The notes under the pieces: generated by a model | Told to the model about the DNA's origin: nothing | What the model saw: only the letters and a program-made list of their open reading frames with translations | Databases searched by the model: none | Assembly (NCBI GenBank): GCA_002439805.1 | Contig: DJPQ01000001.1 | Location: 1 to 15,124, forward strand | DNA length: 15,124 nt | Direction: 5' to 3' | From: Bacteroidales bacterium UBA6408 | GTDB lineage: Bacteria; Bacteroidota; Bacteroidia; Bacteroidales; UBA932 | Shown: positions 6,726-13,793 of the stretch, piece by piece | Layout of the letters: the number at the start of each line of letters is the position of its first letter | Position numbering within the stretch: position 1 is the first letter of the stretch | Position numbers and translations under genes: made by a program

Positions 6726-8309
6726 ATGGCTGAAGAGCGGAAACCGAGAACTGGCAGACGCAAGGCTTCAGACATCAATCTTGACAATTTAGGGCTTGAG
6801 ATGGGAAACAAACCGCCTCAAGCTCTTGATGTCGAGGAGGCTGTCCTCGGAGCGCTGCTGATTGAACCGAACTGTGTCGATGAGGCTATGGGGGAACTGA
6901 CCCCGGAGTGCTTCTATTCCAAGAAGAACAGGATGATTTTTGAGGCGATGACCGCTCTTGTGAACGAGCACGTCACGATTGACGTGATTTCCGTCTCGCA
7001 GAAGCTCAGGTTTCAGGAGAACTTCGACGCCGTCGGCGGAGCGCCGGCTCTTGTACAGCTTTCCATGAGGGTAGCCTCGGCGGCCAACATCGAGTACAAC
7101 ATCAAGGTACTCAAGGAGAAGAACATCCAGCGCGAGCTGATTACGGCCGCCTACAAGGTGCTCCAGAATGCCTACAAGGAGTCTGTCAATGTCGAGGACC
7201 TTATGGACATGGCTCAGACCGAGGTGTTCAAGGCCATCCAGAACAATGTAAAGAAGGAGGCTCAGCTCATCGGCAGCGCCATCAACGAGGCTATGGAGGC
7301 TCTCCAGAATGCCCAGGAACATCCGGGACTCAGCGGCGTGCCTTCCGGCTTTGCCTCTCTGGACCGGGTTACGCAGGGCTGGCAGCCTTCGGACCTCATC
7401 ATCCTTGCGGCTCGTCCATCTGTCGGTAAGACGGCGTTCGTGCTGAATGTGGCGCGCAACGCTTCGGTGCAGTTCCATGTCCCTGTGGCTATTTTCTCCC
7501 TTGAGATGCCTACGATTCAGCTTGCAAAGCGTCTCATGACCTCCGAATCGCGCATTGACGCGGCGAAAATCAAGGGCGGCGTGCGGCTCGAACCCTATGA
7601 ATGGACCCAGCTTGAGACTCAGCTCGCCGAGCTTGCCAAGGCTCCGCTCTACATAGACGACACCCCGTCGCTCCCGGTCAATGAGTTCCGCTCCAAGGTG
7701 AAGCGGCTCGTGAACCAGAAGGGCGTGAAGCTGGTCATCGTCGATTACCTCCAGCTGATGCAGGGGCCTGCCGAACTGCGCGGAATGCGCGAGCAGGAGG
7801 TGGCGGCAATCTCGCGAACCCTCAAGGCCACGGCCAAGGAGATGCAGATTCCCATCATAGCCCTTTCGCAGCTTTCCCGCCAGTCCGAGATGAGGGACGG
7901 AAGCCGGCGGCGACCTCAGTTGAGCGACCTGCGAGAGTCCGGCTCAATCGAGCAGGACGCGGATATGGTGCTTTTCATCCATCGTCTTGACTATCAGGGT
8001 ATGGCGGCTTCGGCCGAGGAGGTGGGAATGACCCAGCTCATCATCGCCAAGCACCGTAACGGCGAAATCTGCGACATTCCTCTTCGCTTCCGCCACGAGG
8101 AGGTGCGCTTCGTCGATGAGAGCGACAGCACCTACAACCTTGCGGACAGCGTCGGCTCGGCGATGAACAGCGAGGCGGCTCCCGGCGGCTTCCCGCCGCA
8201 GACACCTTCCGGCGGCTACGCTCAGCAGGGAGGCTTCTCCGGTTCCGGGATGTCGGGCGGCTTTGACGGCGGTAACCCTTTTGACGGCGGAAGCGATTTC
8301 GGAATCTGA
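6726..8309 (+). CDS. dnaB: Replicative DNA helicase DnaB
   Basis: Hexameric 5'-3' helicase that unwinds DNA at the replication fork. The N-terminal DnaB domain (about residues 32-135, starting PPQALDVEEAVLGALL) is followed by a linker and a RecA-like ATPase domain (about 190-460). Walker A is ARPSVGKT (K235, T236) and Walker B is LVIVDYLQLMQ (D340). The arginine-finger region includes ALSQLSRQSEMRDGSRRRPQLSDLRESGSIEQDAD, split by no insertion, so there is no intein. After the helicase core comes an unusual ~45-residue tail rich in Gly, Phe, Ser and Asp. It begins 26 bases after the zinc-ribbon gene, so the two may be co-transcribed. Length 527 aa is normal. Confidence 0.97.
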   Translation: MAEERKPRTGRRKASDINLDNLGLEMGNKPPQALDVEEAVLGALLIEPNCVDEAMGELTPECFYSKKNRMIFEAMTALVNEHVTIDVISVSQKLRFQENFDAVGGAPALVQLSMRVASAANIEYNIKVLKEKNIQRELITAAYKVLQNAYKESVNVEDLMDMAQTEVFKAIQNNVKKEAQLIGSAINEAMEALQNAQEHPGLSGVPSGFASLDRVTQGWQPSDLIILAARPSVGKTAFVLNVARNASVQFHVPVAIFSLEMPTIQLAKRLMTSESRIDAAKIKGGVRLEPYEWTQLETQLAELAKAPLYIDDTPSLPVNEFRSKVKRLVNQKGVKLVIVDYLQLMQGPAELRGMREQEVAAISRTLKATAKEMQIPIIALSQLSRQSEMRDGSRRRPQLSDLRESGSIEQDADMVLFIHRLDYQGMAASAEEVGMTQLIIAKHRNGEICDIPLRFRHEEVRFVDESDSTYNLADSVGSAMNSEAAPGGFPPQTPSGGYAQQGGFSGSGMSGGFDGGNPFDGGSDFGI

Positions 8310-8354
8310 CTCGAAGCGCTTGATGATGTTTGATTCCATGCACTTTATAATAGC

Positions 8355-8358
8355 GGAG
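8355..8358 (+). promoter_or_regulatory. Shine-Dalgarno sequence supporting a TTG start
   Basis: GGAG eight bases before TTG at 8367. An in-frame TGA at 8331-8333 and the lack of any in-frame ATG or GTG between it and 8367 leave TTG as the only start that keeps the signal peptide. The next in-frame ATG is about 78 codons further on. Confidence 0.55.
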
Positions 8359-8366
8359 AATACTCT

Positions 8367-9320
8367 TTGAGGGCGGCACTTCATATCTTCGGACTTTTTT
8401 TCCTCGCTTCGGCGGCTTTTCTGCCACTGCGGACTCCGGTGTCTTATGGGACTTGTCCCTCCGTGCCTGCGGAGGTTTCGGGTGCGTCTGACGCGACATT
8501 GACAAGCGTTTCTGACAGCAGTTCAGCTGCGGCGGGCCGCACGGGCTGCATTCCGGTGGGAAGCCTCGCGCAGGACAGCCTCGCCTTCAGGGCGGGGGAG
8601 ACTATGTCCTTTGTGCTGCACTACAACTGGGGCATAATAAACTCCGATGTGGGCACCGCGACGGTGAAGCTGGAAGAGGTCGATTTCAACGGAGTCCCTG
8701 CGTTCCATTGTGACGTCTCCGGTCGCACGACCCGGCTCTACGACCTCGTATTTCGTGTCCGCGAGCAGTTCGACTCATGGTTCACCCGCGACGGCCTCCG
8801 CCCCCTCAAGTTCACCCGTGACACCCACGAGGGCAAGTATGACGCGCTCAACACCTACATCTATGACCGGGAACGCTCGGTAATCGTCGCGGACGTCTAT
8901 TCCACGTCGAGCGGACAGCGCAGCCTTGAGCTTCCCCTAGACCGCTGCACCTACGACCTTCCGTCCCTCTTCTTCCTTGCGCGGAACATGAACATGGACG
9001 TCGTCACTCCGGAGGTCCGCTATCCGATGACCTTCGCCATCGACGACGACGTGTATAACGTCCATTTCATACTCCACGGGCGTGAGACCATCGACGTAAA
9101 GGGACTCGGACGCATAAACACGATAAAGTTCAGCGCAAGGCTTCTCGCGGGCGAGGTCTTCAGGAGCGACACCGACATGACGATATACATTTCCGACGAC
9201 GCGAACAGGCTTCCGGTCTATTTCGAGGCCCCGCTTCTCGTCGGCAAGGCAACCGGGCGGATGACCTCATGCTCGAACCTGGCGCATCCCTTTTCGTCGA
9301 TGGTGCGCAGAGCACGATGA
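8367..9320 (+). CDS. Exported DUF3108-family protein, TTG start
   Basis: A secreted or periplasmic protein of the DUF3108 family; its function is unknown. With the TTG start the N-terminus is a signal peptide (LHIFGLFFLASAAF, likely cleavage after ASA near residue 16). A Ser/Ala-rich low-complexity segment follows (about 25-70), and then the DUF3108 domain (about 73-300) beginning LAFRAGETMSFVLHYNW. Its body contains the family-typical RTTRLYDLVFRVREQFDSWF and RDTHEGKYDALNTYIYDR. There is no lipobox cysteine, so it is not an obvious lipoprotein. It sits between dnaB and the Rnf cluster, with 57 bases to dnaB and 28 to rseC. Whether it is functionally tied to Rnf is unknown. Family assignment is from remembered sequence patterns. 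Confidence 0.82.
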   Translation: MRAALHIFGLFFLASAAFLPLRTPVSYGTCPSVPAEVSGASDATLTSVSDSSSAAAGRTGCIPVGSLAQDSLAFRAGETMSFVLHYNWGIINSDVGTATVKLEEVDFNGVPAFHCDVSGRTTRLYDLVFRVREQFDSWFTRDGLRPLKFTRDTHEGKYDALNTYIYDRERSVIVADVYSTSSGQRSLELPLDRCTYDLPSLFFLARNMNMDVVTPEVRYPMTFAIDDDVYNVHFILHGRETIDVKGLGRINTIKFSARLLAGEVFRSDTDMTIYISDDANRLPVYFEAPLLVGKATGRMTSCSNLAHPFSSMVRRAR

Positions 9321-9348
9321 ATCAACAGACATTTGAATGAGGAAAAGT

Positions 9349-9768
9349 ATGGACAGGAAAAAGGAAATATACCATGACGGCCGCATAGTGGAGATAACTC
9401 CGGACTTCACCTCCGTCGAGATAATCAGCTCTTCCGCGTGTTCGCAGTGCCATGCCAAGGGACTCTGCGGATTTTCGGAGGAGGAGAGCAAGGTCGTGAT
9501 GCTTCCGACCGACCCCTACACGGAACGCAAGGTCGGCGACAGGGTCAACATCGCCCTCAGGCAGACGATGGGGTTGAAAGCCGTGTGGATATCTTATGTG
9601 ATTCCTTTGATAATCTTAATGATTTTAGTGTTATCTTTGTCAGCCGTTATCGATAACGAGGCGCTGACGGGGCTTGCCGCGATTGCGAGCGTGGCTCTCT
9701 ACTACTTGGTTATCTGGTTGTTACGGGACAAGTTGAGGAATGAATTTGTCTTTTACATAAAGGACTGA
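9349..9768 (+). CDS. RseC-family (SoxR-reducing system) membrane Fe-S protein
   Basis: A 139-residue membrane protein of the RseC/MucC family, which in other bacteria belongs to the Rsx/Rnf-linked SoxR-reducing system. An N-terminal cytoplasmic domain carries SACSQCHAKGLCGF (C31, C34, C40), likely Fe-S ligands. Two membrane segments follow at about residues 73-100 and 104-125. It is commonly encoded directly before rnfB in Bacteroidota, as here. ATG 9349 is preferred over ATG 9337 because GAGG (9339-9342) lies six bases upstream; the upstream start would add MRKS. Codons for the first membrane segment (9600-9655) switch to TTA/TTG leucines and AT-rich usage, unlike the rest of the gene, and overlap a promoter-like signal. 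Confidence 0.87.
   Translation: MDRKKEIYHDGRIVEITPDFTSVEIISSSACSQCHAKGLCGFSEEESKVVMLPTDPYTERKVGDRVNIALRQTMGLKAVWISYVIPLIILMILVLSLSAVIDNEALTGLAAIASVALYYLVIWLLRDKLRNEFVFYIKD
9606..9639 (+). promoter_or_regulatory. Promoter-like element within rseC, upstream of rnfB
   Basis: TTTG (9606-9609), a 22-base spacer and TATCTTTG (9632-9639) match both halves of the Bacteroidota promoter (TTTG and TAnnTTTG). The spacer is near the long end of the normal range. It lies in an AT-rich patch of the rseC coding sequence about 180 bases before the rnfB start. If active it would give rnfBCDGEA a promoter separate from that of the upstream genes. Confidence 0.5.
9645..9658. promoter_or_regulatory. Perfect 14-bp palindrome at the predicted rnf start site
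   Basis: CGTTATCGATAACG is an exact inverted repeat beginning five bases after the -7-like element at 9632-9639, where transcription would start. This is a classic place for a repressor operator. One perfect 14-bp palindrome is expected by chance in roughly 16 kb, so the position, not the palindrome itself, is the evidence. No known regulator site is recognised. Confidence 0.35.
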
Positions 9769-9818
9769 TTCGTTTTTCCCTATGTGATAAGGAAAGTTTA
9801 AAGTTATATATATAATTT

Positions 9819-10793
9819 ATGGTAAACACGATTATTTGGACCATTGCCGTCATCACCGCCCTCGGTCTGCTGCTTTCGGTCTCAATCTATCTTGTGGCGA
9901 AGAAGTTCAAGGTGGAGGAAGACCCGAGGATAGACGAGGTTGAGGCCGTGATGCCGGGCGCGAACTGCGGCGGCTGCGGGTTTGCAGGCTGCCGGGCGTT
10001 TGCAGCATCCTGTGTCGGGGCCGAGAACCTCGACAACAACTATTGTCCTGTCGGCGGGAACGAGACCATGAAGAAGGTCGCCGCCATTCTCGGAATGACC
10101 GTGGCGGAGAAGGCTCCCATGGTGGCAGTCGTCCGCTGCAACGGCTCATGCGTGAACCGTCCGAGGACTTCAATTTATGACGGGGCTCAGTCCTGCCGTG
10201 TGAAGGCGTCCCTCTACAGCGGCGACACCGGCTGCTCCTACGGCTGCCTCGGCTGCGGCGACTGCGTCGCCGCCTGCCAGTTCGACGCGATTCACATGAA
10301 TCCGGAGACCGGCCTTCCGGAGGTCGATCAGGACAAGTGCACTGCCTGCGGCGCGTGTGCGAAGGCCTGCCCGAAAAGCATCATTGAGCTCCGTAACAAG
10401 GGACCGCGCAATATGCGCGTGTTCGTCTCATGCGTCAACAAGGACAAGGGCGCGGTCGCGCGCAAGGCCTGCAAGGCTGCCTGCATCGGCTGCGGAAAGT
10501 GCTTCAAGGTCTGCCCGCACGGGGCAATCACTGTTGAGAACAATCTCGCCTACATCGACTTCACCAAGTGCAGGCTGTGCCGCAAATGCGTCCTTGAGTG
10601 CCCTACGGGCGCCATCCATGACGTCAATTTTCCTAAGCCTGCGGTGAAGCCTGCGCCTAAGCCTGCGGCTTCTGCGGCTGCCCCGGCTGCCACGCCTGCG
10701 GCAAAGCCGGTCGCTGAGCCTGCGGCAAAGCCGGTCGAGGCCGCTCCGGTGAACCGGACTGAGAACAAAACAGCAAAGGAGGAGGAAAAGTGA
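9819..10793 (+). CDS. rnfB: Rnf complex subunit B, multi-cluster ferredoxin-like protein
   Basis: Peripheral membrane Fe-S subunit that takes electrons from, or passes them to, ferredoxin in the Rnf complex. One N-terminal membrane helix (residues 4-26) is followed by the Fes cluster site CGGCGFAGC with C50, C53, C58 and C76. Four ferredoxin-type [4Fe-4S] motifs come next: C143/146/149/153, C174/177/180/184, C222/225/228/232 and C251/254/257/261. Further cysteines (C107, C111, C126, C139) could hold another cluster. At 324 aa it is much longer than E. coli RsxB (192 aa, two ferredoxin motifs) and resembles the long clostridial and Bacteroidota forms. Residues 272-324 are a Lys/Pro/Ala-rich tail containing a DNA-level repeat. 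The upstream 50 bases are AT-rich with no Shine-Dalgarno sequence nearby. The stop overlaps the rnfC start (TGATG). Confidence 0.96.
   Translation: MVNTIIWTIAVITALGLLLSVSIYLVAKKFKVEEDPRIDEVEAVMPGANCGGCGFAGCRAFAASCVGAENLDNNYCPVGGNETMKKVAAILGMTVAEKAPMVAVVRCNGSCVNRPRTSIYDGAQSCRVKASLYSGDTGCSYGCLGCGDCVAACQFDAIHMNPETGLPEVDQDKCTACGACAKACPKSIIELRNKGPRNMRVFVSCVNKDKGAVARKACKAACIGCGKCFKVCPHGAITVENNLAYIDFTKCRLCRKCVLECPTGAIHDVNFPKPAVKPAPKPAASAAAPAATPAAKPVAEPAAKPVEAAPVNRTENKTAKEEEK
10694..10737 (+). repeat. Two-copy 20-bp direct repeat in the rnfB tail
   Basis: GCCTGCGGCAAAGCCGGTCG occurs at 10694-10713 and again, identically, at 10718-10737, a 24-base period encoding PAAKPV-(A/E) units. It sits in a longer run of Ala/Pro/Lys codons (10630-10745). 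Such repeats can expand or contract in frame in steps of eight residues. Confidence 0.85.
10778..10785 (+). promoter_or_regulatory. Strong Shine-Dalgarno sequence of rnfC
   Basis: GGAGGAGG lies seven bases before ATG 10793 and four before GTG 10790, which favours the ATG as the true rnfC start. It is embedded in the last codons of rnfB (EEEK). Confidence 0.6.
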
Positions 10794-12178
10794 TGAAAAA
10801 GAAGACATTCAAGATAGGTGGAACACACCCTGCTGACAGCAAGATTTCGGCATCTTGCAAGATAGAGGTTCTTCCTCTTCCCAAGACCGTCTATGTCTCC
10901 ATGGCGCAGCATCTCGGCGCTCCGGCCAAGCCGGTGGTCGAGGTCGGCGCGGAGGTGAAGACCGGACAGGTGATAGCCGAGCCGGGCGGATTCATCTCCG
11001 CTTTCGTGCATTCTCCGGTGACGGGAACCGTCAAGGCAATCGCGCCTCGTCAGGACCTTGCCGGCAACTGGATGACACACATAGAGATAGCCGTTGCCGA
11101 GACGGAAGTCTGGGCAGACGGAATCGACATAACGAAAGACATTGTCACGGCGATTCCCGCTGACAATGCGTTCATCATCGACCGCATCAAGTCAAACGGC
11201 GTGGTGGGCCTCGGCGGCGCGACCTTCCCGACTCATGTGAAGCTCTGCCCGCCTCCGGGAAAGAAGGCCGACTGCCTGATTCTCAACGGAGCGGAGTGCG
11301 AGCCCTACCTCACCTCTGACAACCGCATCATGATTGAGCGCAGCCGCGAGATTGTCATCGGCGCGGCCCTCATGAAGAAGGTGCTCGGAGGCTGCCCGGC
11401 AGTCATCGGCATAGAGGAGAACAAGCCTGAGGCAATCGCGGCCATGACCGCCGCCGTAGCCGGGCTCGCGGCGTCATCCGCAGACTACCGGGGCATTCAG
11501 GTTCAGGTCCTCAAGAAGAAATACCCGCAGGGCGGTGAGAAGCAGCTCATCGCGGCCGTGATGGGACGCGAGGTGAAGTCGATGGGACTTCCTATTGACG
11601 TCGGGGCCGTTGTTCAGAACGTCGCAACATCCCTGGCCGTCTATGAGGCCGTTCAGAAGAATATGCCTCTGATTACCAACACGATGACCATCACCGGCGA
11701 CTGCCTCGGCAAGGAAGGCCAGCATAATTACCTGTTCCGTATAGGTATGCCGCTCTCCTACATCGCCGAATATGCCGGAGGCGTTCCGGAACAGGCCGCG
11801 AAGATTGTTTCCGGCGGCCCGATGATGGGCAAGGCAATCGCCAATCTCGATGCCTGCACAGTGAAGGGCTCGTCTTCGCTTCTCTATCTCACACGGGAGC
11901 AGACCGAAAGAAAGCCGGAGTCCAACTGCATCCGCTGCGGAAAGTGCGCCGACGCCTGCCCTATGGGTCTCGAACCGTTCCTTCTCAACAGGCTTGCAAG
12001 GCACGGGATGACGGACGAGCTGGAGGCTAACGCCGTTCAGGACTGCATCGAGTGCGGATGCTGCCTCTACACATGTCCTGCGAACATACCCCTTCTTGAC
12101 GTCATTCGTCTTGCCAAGGGCGATGTAATAAAGATTATCCGCGGACGCGCCGCTGCCGCAGCCGCCGCAAAGAAATAA
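10793..12178 (+). CDS. rnfC: Rnf complex subunit C, NADH/FMN-binding Fe-S protein
   Basis: Cytoplasmic subunit that exchanges electrons with NAD(H) through bound flavin and passes them to Fe-S clusters. The N-terminal half has the RnfC barrel-sandwich domain (KIGGTHP near the start; SPVTGTVKAI). A Rossmann-like nucleotide/FMN region follows with GLGGATFP from G139 and LNGAECEPYLTSD. The SLBB-like part comes after that. The C-terminal part has two [4Fe-4S] motifs: C379/382/385/389 and C418/421/424/428. The protein is 461 aa from ATG 10793, normal for the family, and ends in an Ala-rich run (AAAAAAAKK). GTG 10790 is the alternative start. The start overlaps the rnfB stop by one base. Assignment is certain. 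Confidence 0.97.
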   Translation: MKKKTFKIGGTHPADSKISASCKIEVLPLPKTVYVSMAQHLGAPAKPVVEVGAEVKTGQVIAEPGGFISAFVHSPVTGTVKAIAPRQDLAGNWMTHIEIAVAETEVWADGIDITKDIVTAIPADNAFIIDRIKSNGVVGLGGATFPTHVKLCPPPGKKADCLILNGAECEPYLTSDNRIMIERSREIVIGAALMKKVLGGCPAVIGIEENKPEAIAAMTAAVAGLAASSADYRGIQVQVLKKKYPQGGEKQLIAAVMGREVKSMGLPIDVGAVVQNVATSLAVYEAVQKNMPLITNTMTITGDCLGKEGQHNYLFRIGMPLSYIAEYAGGVPEQAAKIVSGGPMMGKAIANLDACTVKGSSSLLYLTREQTERKPESNCIRCGKCADACPMGLEPFLLNRLARHGMTDELEANAVQDCIECGCCLYTCPANIPLLDVIRLAKGDVIKIIRGRAAAAAAAKK

Positions 12179-12197
12179 ATATGAATCTAAATAGAAT

Positions 12198-13169
12198 ATG
12201 AACAAGATAGTTTCGCCATCACCTCACATCCACAGCGAGCTTTCCACCAGAAGGCTCATGCTGGACGTGATCATTGCGCTGATGCCTGCGGTGATTCTCT
12301 CCTGCCTCCTCTACGGCTGGAAGGAACTTCTTCTGCTCGCGGTCAGCGTCGTTTCCTGTGTCGGCATCGAGTATCTCATCAACAGGTTCCTGCTGAAGAA
12401 GCCCCTTTCGATAACCGACCTTTCCGCCGTGGTTACGGGTATTCTCCTCGCTCTCAACGTTCCGGTCTCCTGCCCTTGGTGGGTGCTCGTAATCGGCGCC
12501 GTGATTGCAATCGGCGTCGTCAAGATGACGTTCGGAGGACTCGGACAGAACATCTTCAACCCGGCAATCGCGGCCCGCGTCTTTCTTCTCCTCTCGTTCC
12601 CGGTCTATATGACCGACTGGGCGTACACCCCGACGGGAGTATTCGGAGGCACTGACGCCGTCTCCGGCCCGACGCTCCTCGGTGTTCTCAACGAACAGGG
12701 CATCTCTGCTCTCGGCACTCTCGACTGGAAGACGCTTCTGATAAACACCTGCGGCGGTTCAACTGGAGAGCTCTCCGCAATCGCGCTCCTTGCCGGCTTT
12801 GTCTATCTCCTCTGCCGCAAGGTCATCAAGCCGTGGATTACCCTTTCCATTCTCGGCACCGTGGCAGTCTTCGCTCTCGTTCTCGGGCTCGTTACTGACC
12901 CTACTATGGGCGTGGGCAACTTCATCGTCTTCAACCTTCTCACCGGCGGTCTGCTCCTCGGCTCCATATTCATGGCGACCGACTACGTGACCTCGCCTAT
13001 GAGCAGCTGGGGCGGAGTCGTCTATGGCGTCGGCATCGGTCTTCTTACGATGCTCATCCGCTACTACGGTGCATATCCGGAGGGCGTTTCCTTCGCCATC
13101 CTCATCATGAACATGACGGTTCCCCTCATCAACAGGGCGTTCCATCAGAGAAAATACGGGAGGAAATAG
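12198..13169 (+). CDS. rnfD: Rnf complex subunit D, flavinylated membrane protein
   Basis: Integral membrane subunit (NqrB/RnfD family) expected to carry FMN bound covalently to threonine and to form part of the ion path. About eight hydrophobic segments are seen. Family blocks include SPHIHSELSTRRLMLDVI, FGGLGQNIFNPAI and the loop GGSTGELSAIALLAG. The flavinylation motif, normally DxxSGATPL, reads DAVSGPTLLG at residues 153-162. The acceptor threonine (T159) is kept but the flanking Ala is Pro and the following Pro is Leu. Length 323 aa is normal. It lies 19 bases after rnfC with no Shine-Dalgarno sequence. A six-codon ORF (12181-12201) overlaps its start codon. Confidence 0.95.
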   Translation: MNKIVSPSPHIHSELSTRRLMLDVIIALMPAVILSCLLYGWKELLLLAVSVVSCVGIEYLINRFLLKKPLSITDLSAVVTGILLALNVPVSCPWWVLVIGAVIAIGVVKMTFGGLGQNIFNPAIAARVFLLLSFPVYMTDWAYTPTGVFGGTDAVSGPTLLGVLNEQGISALGTLDWKTLLINTCGGSTGELSAIALLAGFVYLLCRKVIKPWITLSILGTVAVFALVLGLVTDPTMGVGNFIVFNLLTGGLLLGSIFMATDYVTSPMSSWGGVVYGVGIGLLTMLIRYYGAYPEGVSFAILIMNMTVPLINRAFHQRKYGRK

Positions 13170-13172
13170 GCT

Positions 13173-13793
13173 ATGGCAATGAAATCTACATTCAGGAATA
13201 TGGTGGTCTGCCTGACGCTCATCTGCATTATATGCTCCGCGCTTCTGGCAGGCGTCTATGCGCTCACCAAGGCTCCTATCGAGCAGGCGAACGCCGACAA
13301 GCTCAGCGGAGCGATTTCCGAGGTGCTTCCTGCATTCGCGACGCTTTCGGAAGAGAAGAGCGTGGCCCTCGACGGCAAGACATACTCATACTATGAGGTT
13401 GCGGACAGCACGGGAGCCGTTCTCGGCTATGCGATAAAGTCGTCTGTCGGCGGATTCGGCGGCCCGGTAAGCCTTATGGTGGGCGTTCTCCCGGACGGCA
13501 CGGTCTATAACACCAAGACCCTTTCCCACAGCGAGACTCCCGGTCTCGGGGCGAAGTGCACCGAACCGGCGTTCGCCGACCAGTTCAGAAACCTCGACCC
13601 GTCGGTGAAGAAGCTTTCCGTGAAGAAGGACGGCGGCGACATCGACGCGATTACCGCCGCCACGATCACCTCTCGTGCCTACACCGAGGCGGTGGCTCTT
13701 GCGGTCTCAATCTCGAAGGCAATCAAAGGTGATGATGCCGACGCGGCTGAAGGTGTGGAATCAGTAAAGAATGGAGGAACGAAAAATGAGTAA
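13173..13793 (+). CDS. rnfG: Rnf complex subunit G, flavinylated electron carrier
   Basis: Membrane-anchored, outward-facing subunit that carries covalently bound FMN and relays electrons in Rnf. One N-terminal membrane helix (about residues 9-31) is followed by an FMN-binding domain. It contains SHSETPGLGAK and the flavinylation motif DAITAATITSRAY, with acceptor T164. The motif reads TAAT in place of the consensus S/T-G-A-T. Length (206 aa) is normal. GGGAGG (13158-13163) precedes ATG 13173 by nine bases, and the start is four bases after the rnfD stop. The C-terminus is acidic (DDADAAEGVESV) and overlaps rnfE. Confidence 0.96.
   Translation: MAMKSTFRNMVVCLTLICIICSALLAGVYALTKAPIEQANADKLSGAISEVLPAFATLSEEKSVALDGKTYSYYEVADSTGAVLGYAIKSSVGGFGGPVSLMVGVLPDGTVYNTKTLSHSETPGLGAKCTEPAFADQFRNLDPSVKKLSVKKDGGDIDAITAATITSRAYTEAVALAVSISKAIKGDDADAAEGVESVKNGGTKNE

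Noticed and set aside
6789..7478. Minus-strand ORF of about 230 codons opposite dnaB
   Set aside because: It lies across conserved DnaB helicase sequence including Walker A. Length alone is explained by GC-rich codon bias.
8346..8351. TATAAT before the DUF3108 gene as a sigma-70 -10 box
   Set aside because: No TTGACA-like partner at the right distance, and Bacteroidota primary promoters use TAnnTTTG. The nearby TACTCTTTG has one base too many and no well-spaced TTTG.
9769..9818. TATATATATAAT just before rnfB as its promoter
   Set aside because: It lacks the TTTG of the -7 element. AT-rich upstream bases are better explained as an unstructured translation start; the element in rseC at 9606-9639 fits better.
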